NCBI GenBank assembly: GCA_018436595.1
Contig: JAHDLC010000005.1
Coordinates: 37,267 to 101,266 of the forward strand
Length of the DNA stretch: 64,000 bases
Origin: Synergistaceae bacterium
GTDB lineage: Bacteria > Synergistota > Synergistia > Synergistales > Aminobacteriaceae
Direction: 5' to 3'
Positions 8,899-16,979 of the stretch are shown piece after piece (position 1 is the stretch's first letter; every line of letters starts with the position of its first letter). A program made the translations under genes and the position numbers. The notes beneath the pieces were generated by a model. That model searched no databases. It worked only from the letters and a program-made list of their open reading frames with translations, and was not told the DNA's origin.

Positions 8899-9255
8899 TT
8901 ACTTCCTGAACTTGACCGCCGTCCCGTAACCGATCACTTCCGCCGCTCCGGAAGAAACGCTTGTAGTGGACAGCCGGAATCCGAGCACAGCATCTGCGCC
9001 TGATTTTTGGGCCTCTTCACTGATTCTGGACATTACCGTGGAAACCGACTGGTCGATCATGGCCCTGTACTGGTTCAGCTCTCCCCCGATGGTCCAGTTT
9101 TTCAGATTGGAAGAAACGTCCTGGACTATTGATTTCGAGAGGCAGCACGACGCGGTTACGCACCCAAGGAACTCATACTCTCTCCCGGGCAAAGTGTCCA
9201 CTGTGAGAATTGGTATGGTGGTATTCTGCATTTTTTCTCCCGTCCGTTTTTTCAT
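8899..9255 (-). CDS. YbjQ family protein (UPF0145)
   Basis: A 118-residue protein of the YbjQ/UPF0145 (heavy-metal-binding domain, DUF74-like) family, which forms cytoplasmic homopentamers of unclear role. Family traits seen: LPGREYEFLGCV near the start, the RISEEAQKSGADAVLGFRLSTTSV core, and the GYGTAVKF end. The start may be the ATG at 9255 (GAAGGA upstream) or one eight codons later at 9231, which has a closer GGGAG. It begins four bases after the 690-residue membrane protein ends, so the two are probably co-transcribed. Confidence 0.85.
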   Translation of the reverse strand: MKKRTGEKMQNTTIPILTVDTLPGREYEFLGCVTASCCLSKSIVQDVSSNLKNWTIGGELNQYRAMIDQSVSTVMSRISEEAQKSGADAVLGFRLSTTSVSSGAAEVIGYGTAVKFRK

Positions 9256-9258
9256 GGT

Positions 9259-11331
9259 TTATTTTTTCCTTCTGAAGAAAAAGAAAAAGAGCGCAAATAT
9301 GGAGAGAACTCCTGCAAGGCTCACAAGCAGGCGAGGCAGGAAGCCAAGATTTTTGAAGGTGTTGTAAAAAAACTTTCCCACAAGAGGTATCTTCCTGCAG
9401 ACTACAGCAAACTCCAGCCCGTCTTTCTCCTTCAGATCCTCAAAGGCATATCCGTCAGCAAGGCATTCCACACTCTCTCTGGCGAGGTTTTTCCCGACCG
9501 CCCCGGTGCCTTCCGTTGCATATATATCCCAGAGGGCTATTCCCGGTTTGCCCGCCTTGCGGAAAATGTTGATGAGCTCTGCCCTGTCTTCGGGAGGGAC
9601 AAGGACAACCGCATGGGTTTTTCCGGAATTGACGGCCCGGAAATCGGTAATTTGGAGAAGATCGACGATTTCCTCCCGGGACCATGCGCTCCAGAACTCC
9701 GGCCCGTAGCTCTTCAGGAATACGGATGCGGCAGCCGGGTAGAGTTCCAGGCTTTCGCCGATGTGGGCGGCGGCTCTTCTGTTCCCAAGAAGAAGAATGG
9801 TCTTGTTCATCTCAGGGCGAAGAATCTGCCAGATTTTCCCGAAAAGCTCCTTCTGCCCCGCCACGGCTGCCAAAGCGTCGGGTGACAACCCCCTGACGGG
9901 GGCGCCTTCAAGTACCATGGTCAGCAGTCCGGTGGCCGCTTCCCTGTTATCTCCAAGTTCCGGAAGGGAAAGGAGGTTTTCGTTGAGAATATGCCAGTCG
10001 ATCTCTCCCCTGCTCCATTCCTCAGAGGATAAATAATTCTGCACTCCTATTTTGCTGACGGCCTGCAAAAAGTCACGGCCGTATTTTTTATAAAGTTCCG
10101 GCAGTTTCTGCCCGAGGCTTTTCGCGAGCAGCCTCAGGTCGTTTCTATCAGGCGCTGCCACGAGCATGGACTCAAAGACCTGGACCTGACCCTGGGCCAG
10201 CAGTTGGCCGAACACGTCCCACAGGATGCTCATTTTTTGGAGCACCGGCTCGAATTCGGATCCGTCTCTGATTTGTTTTGAAACATACTCCCTGACCTCT
10301 TCAGAGAAGGAAAGAATGTGGGCGCTCTGTATCATGGAGTCCGCTTCAGACCTGCAGATCCGCTCCCAGTTGTTCAGCAGGGATCCGATGTTCCGGTCCA
10401 CTTCTTCCCGCATGGAAGGTCCGGAGCCGTTTTCCCCTTTCCACCACAGAGTCTCGGCACTGATCTCCGCCTTGTATTCTTCGAGAAAGGATTTTCTCAT
10501 CTCCTCTTCAAGGCGGTCCCGGGCTCCTGCCATGTCGTACACTTCGAAGGCGAGCAATGCCCATCCGATGACCGGCACGAGCTTCGAGAGAACCTTTCCG
10601 GCGATCTTGATAACGAGGAATTTCATGATTCTCGTGATAATTCTTCTCCCAAGAAGGACAAGGGCAACGCCCACAAGCCCCTTCAGCGGGATGGAACCTT
10701 CGGAGATGCCGTTCTTCTTTCCCGATGATCCATAGGACATGGCCGCCCTGTCGGTGTTCGGAATGGGGATAGTATTGTAGACCGGCAGGCGCTGTTTCAG
10801 GATGCCGAGAAATGGTTTCCGTATTTTTTCCATTGATTCGGTAAGATGAATCCCGGTTTCCTTTTCAAGGCTGTCAAGTATTTCCCTCTGGAATTTCTCG
10901 CTTACGGAAGAAAGCCTGGGCTGGAGGTCGGCAAAGAATAGTTCCACCAGTTTTTTCAGGTCGTCATGGCTGCCGGCTCCCGCTTTGGTCTGCTTCCACC
11001 AGACGCTGAACGTCCCTTCCTCCGGGGGAAGATTCGTTGCCAGCAGGGCTCGTTCAACTTCCCTGTAATTTTGCTCCACGATTTTGGTCAGCCTGGTATT
11101 CGCCCACTGGTCGAGGGCGTTTTTGATCCGGGAACGCTCATCGTCCACGAGACTCGGAAGTTTTTCGATTTCTGCCTCAGCCGTTTTTGCGGCGACTTCG
11201 ATTTCGAGCAGCATTTGGGCAAAGAGCCTGTCAGTTTCCTCCTGAGAAAGGGCGGCAAAGGAGGAGGCTGGGACGAAACAGAAAAGAAGAACGAGAAAAG
11301 AAAGCAGGATTTTCGGCAGAAAAGGTTTCAT
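9259..11331 (-). CDS. conserved-type membrane protein of unknown function
   Basis: A 690-residue protein with a signal peptide (1-27, ending ASSFA), a helical region with charged residues, a long hydrophobic stretch at about 216-265 (two membrane passes are possible), another helical domain, and a C-terminal span at about 666-686 followed by Arg-Arg-Lys-Lys. I do not recognise a family. The C-terminal anchor with a basic tail would leave most of the protein outside the cytoplasm. The upstream GGGAGG supports the ATG at 11331. It forms a two-gene unit with the YbjQ gene. The alternation of helical and hydrophobic parts recalls the 901-residue P-loop protein nearby, but no sequence match was seen. 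Confidence 0.75.
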   Translation of the reverse strand: MKPFLPKILLSFLVLLFCFVPASSFAALSQEETDRLFAQMLLEIEVAAKTAEAEIEKLPSLVDDERSRIKNALDQWANTRLTKIVEQNYREVERALLATNLPPEEGTFSVWWKQTKAGAGSHDDLKKLVELFFADLQPRLSSVSEKFQREILDSLEKETGIHLTESMEKIRKPFLGILKQRLPVYNTIPIPNTDRAAMSYGSSGKKNGISEGSIPLKGLVGVALVLLGRRIITRIMKFLVIKIAGKVLSKLVPVIGWALLAFEVYDMAGARDRLEEEMRKSFLEEYKAEISAETLWWKGENGSGPSMREEVDRNIGSLLNNWERICRSEADSMIQSAHILSFSEEVREYVSKQIRDGSEFEPVLQKMSILWDVFGQLLAQGQVQVFESMLVAAPDRNDLRLLAKSLGQKLPELYKKYGRDFLQAVSKIGVQNYLSSEEWSRGEIDWHILNENLLSLPELGDNREAATGLLTMVLEGAPVRGLSPDALAAVAGQKELFGKIWQILRPEMNKTILLLGNRRAAAHIGESLELYPAAASVFLKSYGPEFWSAWSREEIVDLLQITDFRAVNSGKTHAVVLVPPEDRAELINIFRKAGKPGIALWDIYATEGTGAVGKNLARESVECLADGYAFEDLKEKDGLEFAVVCRKIPLVGKFFYNTFKNLGFLPRLLVSLAGVLSIFALFFFFFRRKK

Positions 11332-11659
11332 GACAAGCTATACCTCCCGGATTCATGGGCAGGACCATAGGCCCCTCACAGGCAACAAAAACTGCTGTGA
11401 GCAATGATGGGCAACAATTTCTTACAATATCATCGCCTGATTGCTCCAGCAAGGATTGCGCTCCTGAGAACGATTACGGTCAGCATAATAGCATGAAGAT
11501 ACGATTTTTGCTCTCCTCTTGCCGACAGTAGTACAGGGGATCTGGTTTACGAAAGGGAATTGAGTGATTTTCAAACGTGACAAAGAGAGAGCTGAAGATG
11601 CCGGAAAAGGAAGGAAGAGAGCGGAGTGTTGCAGCATGATCAGGTTTCGGAAGAAAAAC
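11332..11659. other. intergenic region upstream of the 690-residue membrane protein
   Basis: About 330 bases with no supportable gene; it lies between the membrane-protein start and the 3' end of tRNA-Leu. It contains an inverted repeat CTCACAG (11375-11381) / CTGTGAG (11395-11401) with a 13-base loop, within 70 bases of the start codon on the leader side. A regulatory role is possible but unproven. Confidence 0.4.
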
Positions 11660-11745
11660 TGGTGCCGGGGGGGGGACTCGAACCCCCACGTAGTCGCCCA
11701 CGGCGGATTTTGAGTCCGCTGCGTCTACCATTCCGCCACCCCGGC
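11660..11745 (-). tRNA. tRNA-Leu (anticodon CAA)
   Basis: The minus strand folds as a class II tRNA: acceptor GCCGGGG pairs with CCCCGGC, then discriminator A and an encoded CCA end. The anticodon stem GCGGA/TCCGC holds the loop CTCAAAA, giving CAA, which reads UUG. A long variable arm (CGTGGGCGACTACG region) and the T loop GTTCGAGTC are present. Confidence 0.97.
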
Positions 11746-11810
11746 CGGCACTGGTAATTTTTACCATACTCTCCATTGGATGTCCAGCGGGGAACGAAGC
11801 AGGCTCTCCA

Positions 11811-12410
11811 TCATTTTTTCCGGCAGAGGAAAAGCAGCGGCAGCAGAAACAGAAGGGATAGGGGCGTTCCTATATCGCACCCTGCCCCGATACCGTAATG
11901 CCATCCATCGTCGTAATCATCGTCCCAATCGTTGTCCCACCTGATCCGGGAGGCGGAAAAAACCGCCGATACCCGCCGGCCGCTGATTGTCCGGGTAATT
12001 CTCAGGTCCGCCCTCGTTCGGCCTGTCAGCTCCATGTAATACTGTACATTGTCAATGGTAATTTCGAAGGACCGGAAGTTATACCAATGATTGACCCAAT
12101 CCGAGTGATGATAGTCTTCCCGGATTTCCGGAGTCAGTGAAACCGAAAAGGACCCCCTGGCCCGAAAGGCCTCGATATATTCGTCGAAATCGCTGCTCCA
12201 CCAGTCGTAGGAATAATCGGAATCGATGGTTATTCTTCCGCTGTCCCTGAGAACTGCCTGTTGTCCGTCAATGGTCACCGTGACGCTTCCGGAATATTCC
12301 CATACCCCCCCCAGGGGATACCGGCTGTAGGCATGAGATGGGCAGGCAAAAAACAAAAGAAAGAGAAATACCAGGGCAGGCGGCGGGAATGTGAAACGTC
12401 TCATCGGCAT
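11811..12410 (-). CDS. secreted protein with Synerg-CTERM sorting signal
   Basis: A 199-residue exported protein. A signal peptide (ending FFACPSHA) opens it, and the mature part is rich in Asp, Tyr, Trp and beta strands (GGVWEYSGSVTVTIDGQ). The end is a tripartite tail: GIGAGCDIG, a Leu-rich span, then CRKK. This matches the Synergistota-specific Synerg-CTERM signal (TIGR04564 class), which marks surface proteins for a rhombosortase-like or related processing step. ATG at 12410 follows AAGGGGG by five bases; a second ATG at 12404 is possible, while an upstream one at 12452 would start inside a perfect hairpin. Function of the mature part is unknown. It lies downstream of the four-repeat secreted protein. 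Confidence 0.8.
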   Translation of the reverse strand: MPMRRFTFPPPALVFLFLLFFACPSHAYSRYPLGGVWEYSGSVTVTIDGQQAVLRDSGRITIDSDYSYDWWSSDFDEYIEAFRARGSFSVSLTPEIREDYHHSDWVNHWYNFRSFEITIDNVQYYMELTGRTRADLRITRTISGRRVSAVFSASRIRWDNDWDDDYDDGWHYGIGAGCDIGTPLSLLFLLPLLFLCRKK

Positions 12411-12427
12411 CAGCCCCCTTTTTGAAG

Positions 12428-12460
12428 TTCCGGGGATGGAGAAATTCTCCATCCCCGGAA
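12428..12460. repeat. perfect hairpin between two secreted-protein genes
   Basis: A 16-base perfect stem (TTCCGGGGATGGAGAA and its complement) around a single base. It sits between the stop at 12472 and the start at 12410 on the same strand. No T run follows in that direction, so it looks more like an mRNA-stabilising or attenuating hairpin than a classical terminator. Confidence 0.75.
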
Positions 12461-12471
12461 AAATCTGTTTC

Positions 12472-14244
12472 TCAGTTGGTTTCTGTAACAGTTCCGTCGC
12501 TCCATGCCACCGTCACTTTGAACTGCTTCTGGCCTCTCCTCCTGAGGAAACCGTCGTCTTCCACAAAGAGCATGAGGTTGTTGTGGGGAGGAACATCGAA
12601 GGAAACCGTTCCGTCCGCCTTGTTCAGAAGACCTTTCCCTTTTCCCGTGATTCCAAGAAGGGGGAAGCCGTTTCCGGGCATAGTATCCCAGATGGCCATC
12701 CCTTTTGAAGAATGGCCCTGGAGAGAGACGCTTTCGATCGTTCCTTTCCCGGTGATCTGGAGCTCGAAAACCCAGTCTCTATTCCCGCTTTTTCCTGGCC
12801 GCTCCCCCTTGCCGACGTAATTGCTGCTTGAAGCCTGCCTGGGAGGAGAGAGCCTGATCTCCCGCTGTTCTTCCTTGTGAACGTCGTTTTCAGGCTCCTT
12901 CCGGGGCCCCCTGGACGAAGGGAACTGAAGCTGCCGGGACAGAACTCGGCCGTCATCGTATGTTAACGTCACCACAGCCCTGGTTTCCCTTTCAGAAAAG
13001 GCGCCGTTGTCCTCGAACCAGAGATGAAGGACCGAAGGTCCGGAAACCGCGAGGGATATGGATCCGTCGGGCCTGTTGAGAATGGCGCTGTCGGCTCCCG
13101 TCAGCACCAGAAGCCATTTGCCGTTTCCGGGGACGGTGTCCCATTCACCGGAGGCTCCGGAAATGGTATGTATTTTTGCCGCCACGATGGTTCCCGTCGT
13201 TTCCACCCTGAGCTCCGCCTGGAGGTCCGGCTTGCCGTTGCCTGCCCTCTTTTCATTTCTTCCGGTGAGGTCACGGTTTCCCGAGCCCAGAAACGCCGCG
13301 CTCCCATCGAATGCGTCTCCGGAAGGTCCGCCCTGTTTTGCGGCCACTGTGCGCTTCACCACTGAGCCGTCTGAGAAAGTGAGGCTCACTTCGAAGGTTG
13401 ACCTCCCCCTTTTGATAGAACCGTTATCAGTCAGTCGAAGGTCGAGGGTGGTCCTTCCCTTCAGGTCTGCTTCGATGCTTCCGTCCTTGCGGTTCAGCAC
13501 TTTTTCGGCGGATGTGACTCCCACGAGCCAGGCGCTGTTGCCGGGGAGAGTGTCCCATTCCGCTGCGTCGCCCTTGATGCTCCGTACCGTTACGCCAGTC
13601 AGCTTTCCGCTGCCCTGGACCACTACGCGGATTGCTTCGTCAGACACGCCGTTCCCTGCAAGTTTTTCGTAATCGCCTGTGAGGTCCCGTTTCCCCTCGT
13701 CACTCCATCTGGCGGAAAGAATTTTGACCTGGGCCGCCTGCTCGGGTTCTTCTTTCACCGTTGGCGGAATTTCCACCGTGGCCGAACTTTCCGACCCGTC
13801 GACGAAAAGGGCCGTCAGGACGAATTTGCCCCCCCTGGCCAGGGAGCCGTCATCATGCACCGTGAGCACGAAGGATGCCCCAAGGAGGAATGGAGTTATG
13901 GGCATGCTTCCGGCGCTGTCCGTGAGGAGTTTTCCCGCGCTGTCCTGTACGTGGATGCCGGCAACGTTGTTTCTTGCTGTTGTATCCCATGTTGATTTCC
14001 CGTCTTCGGAACGGAGCGAAAAGTTGGCCAGCGCGCCGATGCCCGTCATGGATACGGAAAAGGCTGCGTCCGGGTTGCCGTCGGGAGCTGAACTCTCTCC
14101 TGCACCGAGGATGTCACCCGGGCCGAAGCCGGAAAAGGTGAAACCCTGGATATCACCCATGGCCGCGAGCGAAGGAGCCGCTAAGAGCAGGGAAGATGCG
14201 GCCAGTGCAATGAGCAGAAAATAGAATTTCGGGTATTTTTTCAT
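12472..14244 (-). CDS. secreted protein of four beta-rich repeats
   Basis: A 590-residue exported protein (signal peptide 1-28, ending APSLAA). Four repeats of about 140 residues follow, each marked by a WDT motif at residues 86, 230, 368 and 519. In the last three this reads WDTxPGN, followed by an L-N-x-x-DG(S/T)(I/V) turn and a DNG or DDG-x-x-x-R stretch. Repeats 2 and 3 are also preceded by RDLTG-x-x-EK-x-AGNG. The repeats look like beta sandwiches; I do not recognise a named family. Repeats 2-3 are most alike, repeat 4 follows a charged linker (about 440-475). AAAGGAG precedes the ATG. Probably a surface or extracellular protein, possibly adhesive; that role is inference. Confidence 0.8.
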   Translation of the reverse strand: MKKYPKFYFLLIALAASSLLLAAPSLAAMGDIQGFTFSGFGPGDILGAGESSAPDGNPDAAFSVSMTGIGALANFSLRSEDGKSTWDTTARNNVAGIHVQDSAGKLLTDSAGSMPITPFLLGASFVLTVHDDGSLARGGKFVLTALFVDGSESSATVEIPPTVKEEPEQAAQVKILSARWSDEGKRDLTGDYEKLAGNGVSDEAIRVVVQGSGKLTGVTVRSIKGDAAEWDTLPGNSAWLVGVTSAEKVLNRKDGSIEADLKGRTTLDLRLTDNGSIKRGRSTFEVSLTFSDGSVVKRTVAAKQGGPSGDAFDGSAAFLGSGNRDLTGRNEKRAGNGKPDLQAELRVETTGTIVAAKIHTISGASGEWDTVPGNGKWLLVLTGADSAILNRPDGSISLAVSGPSVLHLWFEDNGAFSERETRAVVTLTYDDGRVLSRQLQFPSSRGPRKEPENDVHKEEQREIRLSPPRQASSSNYVGKGERPGKSGNRDWVFELQITGKGTIESVSLQGHSSKGMAIWDTMPGNGFPLLGITGKGKGLLNKADGTVSFDVPPHNNLMLFVEDDGFLRRRGQKQFKVTVAWSDGTVTETN

Positions 14245-14391
14245 GAAAAATCATCTCCTTTGCTGATTGGTTTGGTTATAAATTATTGTAATTATACCAT
14301 ATTGATCGGCTTTGAAATTTCGGCCCTGATCCCCTTCCCCTTTCCGGGCGGAGTGTATAATGATGGCATTCAAATAAGGAGGATAAAAGGG

Positions 14392-14862
14392 ATGAATAAA
14401 CTTTTCATACGGCAGTACGTTCCTGCAGAGGATTCAGGTGCTTCCTGCGCTCCCTGCGCGGAAACGAACAGGTATCTTCTTTCCATGATCGAAAATCTTT
14501 CGCCCAAACTGGCGAACCTGGACATACAGCCTGTTCTCCAGCTCATGGAGATCCACACCGTAACGGAGAGAAACGCGGGAAAGCTGAATTATGTCTCATT
14601 TTTCGCACCGGAAACGGGAATTTCCGAGGAAAAAAGCATCGAGGAGGTTCTTGGAGTCCCGGTACGTTACGAAGAGTGTGAAGGGTGCCATCTCCCCGAC
14701 AGCACGCCCTTCAAGACGAGAACCCTGGAGATTGAGGGCAGGGAACACCAGGCTCTGCCTCCCGGAGTGCTTACAGACGCCCTTATTCGCGTGGTCTTCT
14801 CCACTCTCGGCGGATGTGCCGGGGGAAGCTGTGAAAACTGCGCCGGCTGCGGACAGGATTAA
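14392..14862 (+). CDS. Cys-rich protein, DUF2703-like
   Basis: A 156-residue cytoplasmic protein with a thioredoxin-like start: GASCAPCAETNRYL carries a CxxC pair before the first helix. The middle resembles DUF2703 proteins (a loop with CEGCH, then TLEIEGREHQALP). The tail is unusual: GGCAGGSCENCAGCGQD packs four cysteines into the last 15 residues and could bind a metal or cluster. The ATG at 14392 has AAGGAGG upstream; an in-frame ATG at 14260 lies before the likely -10 box TATAAT (14356-14361). The cobalamin adenosyltransferase gene begins 16 bases after it, so the two are probably one operon. Assignment to DUF2703 is by eye. Confidence 0.6.
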   Translation: MNKLFIRQYVPAEDSGASCAPCAETNRYLLSMIENLSPKLANLDIQPVLQLMEIHTVTERNAGKLNYVSFFAPETGISEEKSIEEVLGVPVRYEECEGCHLPDSTPFKTRTLEIEGREHQALPPGVLTDALIRVVFSTLGGCAGGSCENCAGCGQD

Positions 14863-14878
14863 GAAGGGAGCGGCTGCC

Positions 14879-15412
14879 ATGGGAGATGTCTGGATCACCA
14901 CAAAAGGCGGGGACAAGGGAGAAACATCCATAGGAAACGGCGAAAGAATTCCGAAGGACCATCCGAGAGTGGAAACCTACGGGACTCTTGATGAATGCCA
15001 GGCACACATCGGAATGGCCCGGTCGCTGTGCGAATACCCTGAAATATGCGAATGCCTCTGTACCCTTGAACAGGAACTGGGAAAGCTCATGGGGTATATT
15101 GCCCTCTACCCCGGACTGTCCTGCCCCGATATCCGCATGCTGGAGGAATTCACCGGGAAAGTGGCCGAGGTGACGGGAAAGACTTTCCGGTTTGTCCGGC
15201 CGGGCGACTCCACACCCGGAGCTTCTCTGCACGTAGCACGGACCGTGGCGCGACGGGCTGAACGTGCCGCCGTGGCCCTTTTCCGGACAGGAGAGCTTGC
15301 AGAGGACGCCTACAGGTACATCAACCGCCTCTCCGACGTGATCTATGCTCTCTCCCTCTGGTACGACCACCTGGAACGGGCAAAAAAGGGTGACCCGACT
15401 ACCTGTCCATAA
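14879..15412 (+). CDS. cob(I)alamin adenosyltransferase, PduO type
   Basis: A 177-residue enzyme that transfers the adenosyl group of ATP to cob(I)alamin to make adenosylcobalamin. Family motifs: TTKGGDKGETSIGNGERIPKD (ATP-binding N-terminus; split here by two small changes), ETYGTLDECQAHIG, and the C-terminal arginine helix HVARTVARRAERA followed by YINRLSDVIYALS. Adenosylcobalamin serves mutases and amino-acid aminomutases common in amino-acid fermenters. The ATG at 14879 follows GAAGGGAG. It is likely co-transcribed with the Cys-rich protein before it. Confidence 0.93.
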   Translation: MGDVWITTKGGDKGETSIGNGERIPKDHPRVETYGTLDECQAHIGMARSLCEYPEICECLCTLEQELGKLMGYIALYPGLSCPDIRMLEEFTGKVAEVTGKTFRFVRPGDSTPGASLHVARTVARRAERAAVALFRTGELAEDAYRYINRLSDVIYALSLWYDHLERAKKGDPTTCP

Positions 15413-15428
15413 AGTTGTTTCAGGCACT

Positions 15429-15456
15429 TTTACAAGTACTTCTCATGCAGTATAAT
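15429..15456 (+). promoter_or_regulatory. candidate sigma-70 promoter for GntR regulator
   Basis: TTTACA, 16 bases, TATAAT, 34 bases before the GTG start at 15491. The spacer contains the short palindrome AAGTACTT, a possible site for self-regulation. Confidence 0.65.
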
Positions 15457-15490
15457 GAGTACATTGTGCTGTAAGGGGAGGTCAAAGCTT

Positions 15491-16183
15491 GTGGAGAAAA
15501 ATTCCTTGTCCCCAGCATTCAACCAGGGGCTGAGACAGATAGTATATGAAAAACTGAGGGAAGCCATCGTCAACGGGGCTATACGGCCGGGGTCGAAGCT
15601 TTCCGAGATAGAGCTTGCCGAACAGATGGCTGTTTCCAGGACCCCTGTCCGCGAGGCGATCAGGCAGCTTGCCCAGACAGGTCTTGTGACCTTGACGCCA
15701 AGGCGGGGGGCTTTTGTTACCCTTCCAAGCTTGAAGGATGCGGCTGACCTTTACGAGCTGAGAACGGAACTGGAAATTCTCGCTGTTGAGAATCTCTGCG
15801 CCCAACCGCCGGAGGAAGAGCTTCTGAAATTCAGGAAAATTTTCGAGGAAATGACCGACGCAACCTCTGCAGAGACATATGTCAGGGAGGACAGGGCCTT
15901 CCACCTCATGATTTACCAGTCCTGCACCAACCATTTTCTTACCCTGATGCTGAATAACATCTCCGACCTGATCAACCTGTGCAGGCCTTTTTCCGTTGAG
16001 CGTTCCCCCATCACTCACTTTACCTGGGGACACCTTGCGATCATCGATGCCGTTCTTTCCGGGGACAGGCCGAAAGCGCGGGAGGAAACCCGGGCCCACA
16101 TTACGACAAGCAAGGACAGCCTCCTGGAATTCCTGAAGAACCATCGGGCTGAAATCTCCAGGGAGTACCATTACGGAGAATGA
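15491..16183 (+). CDS. GntR family transcription regulator, FCD domain
   Basis: A 230-residue one-component regulator. Residues 10-80 are a winged helix of the GntR type (GAIRPGSKLSEIELAEQMAVSRTPVREAIRQL), and the rest is an all-helical FCD ligand domain with metal-binding His residues (RAFHLMIY, HLAIIDAV, HITTSKD). Members respond to small organic acids. The start is GTG at 15491, with AGGGGAGG seven bases upstream. It overlaps the YdcF gene by four bases (ATGA), so both are translated from one message. The target genes are not evident. Confidence 0.92.
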   Translation: MEKNSLSPAFNQGLRQIVYEKLREAIVNGAIRPGSKLSEIELAEQMAVSRTPVREAIRQLAQTGLVTLTPRRGAFVTLPSLKDAADLYELRTELEILAVENLCAQPPEEELLKFRKIFEEMTDATSAETYVREDRAFHLMIYQSCTNHFLTLMLNNISDLINLCRPFSVERSPITHFTWGHLAIIDAVLSGDRPKAREETRAHITTSKDSLLEFLKNHRAEISREYHYGE

Positions 16184-16977
16184 CGTTTTCCTATTTTTTC
16201 TACAAGACAATCGGAGCTTTTCTGACTCCTCCGGGGATTTTTGTGACCGTCGCCCTTTTCGGGGCCCTGTTTTTTTGCCCCAAAAGCAAAAAGAAGGGTT
16301 TTCCCTCCTTTTCTTTCGCTTTTTTCTTCGCCCTTTTTCTGTATGCCCTCTCCATTCCGCTGACAGCCCGTTTTCTTCTTCTGCCCCTGGAAGAACCGTA
16401 CCCCCTGGAAATTGACGGGAGAGAAGGAAAGGCCCCCGTTGTGCTTGTACTGGCTGGAGGTATCTGGTCCTCCGACGGAAGCGGTACCGAATTCGCCATG
16501 AGCCCGGAAACACTTCAGCGATTTGTCGCAGGAGCCTCAGCCGCCCGGAAAATCGGTGCTTCCCTTCTCTATTCAGGAGGGTATCCGGAAAAGGCGGCAG
16601 AAGGGCGGATTGAAGAAATGGTACGGCGGACGGCGGAGAGAATCGGCTTCTCAGGCGAACTTCTTGTGGAAGGGCGGTCACGAACGACCTGGGAGAATTT
16701 TCTTTTCTCGTCGGAGATAATCAGGGAGAGAGGTTTTGATGAAGTCATTCTGGTAACGTCAGGATTTCACCTTCGCAGATCCATGAATTCAGCGTCCCGG
16801 TTTCTCTGGTCCGTCCCGGTGCGGCCCCTTTCTTCAGGACGCCTCGAGGGGGACGGTCCGTTCATCGCCACCGACCTTCTCCCCTCTCCTTCAGGGCTGA
16901 GAAATACATCCCTTGCCCTTCGGGAGCTTGCGGGCATCTTTGCCTACAATCTTTTCGGAAGTCTGAAAGACCGGTAA
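16180..16977 (+). CDS. YdcF family membrane protein (DUF218)
   Basis: A 265-residue protein of the YdcF/ElyC/SanA family. Two N-terminal membrane spans (about 3-25 and 40-60) precede a DUF218 domain: VVLVLAGG, ASLLYSGGYP, LLVEGRSRTTWENFLFS and VILVTSGFHLRRSM are typical. ElyC-type members affect envelope and undecaprenyl-phosphate-dependent wall synthesis; the exact reaction is unknown. The ATG overlaps the GntR stop codon, which suggests that the regulator and this envelope protein are coupled. It converges on rarA with two bases between stops. Confidence 0.88.
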   Translation: MTFSYFFYKTIGAFLTPPGIFVTVALFGALFFCPKSKKKGFPSFSFAFFFALFLYALSIPLTARFLLLPLEEPYPLEIDGREGKAPVVLVLAGGIWSSDGSGTEFAMSPETLQRFVAGASAARKIGASLLYSGGYPEKAAEGRIEEMVRRTAERIGFSGELLVEGRSRTTWENFLFSSEIIRERGFDEVILVTSGFHLRRSMNSASRFLWSVPVRPLSSGRLEGDGPFIATDLLPSPSGLRNTSLALRELAGIFAYNLFGSLKDR

Positions 16978-16979
16978 AC

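Noticed and set aside
11480..11776. 98-codon minus-strand frame
   Set aside because: Spans tRNA-Leu; GGMVDAADSKS is the known false translation of this tRNA.
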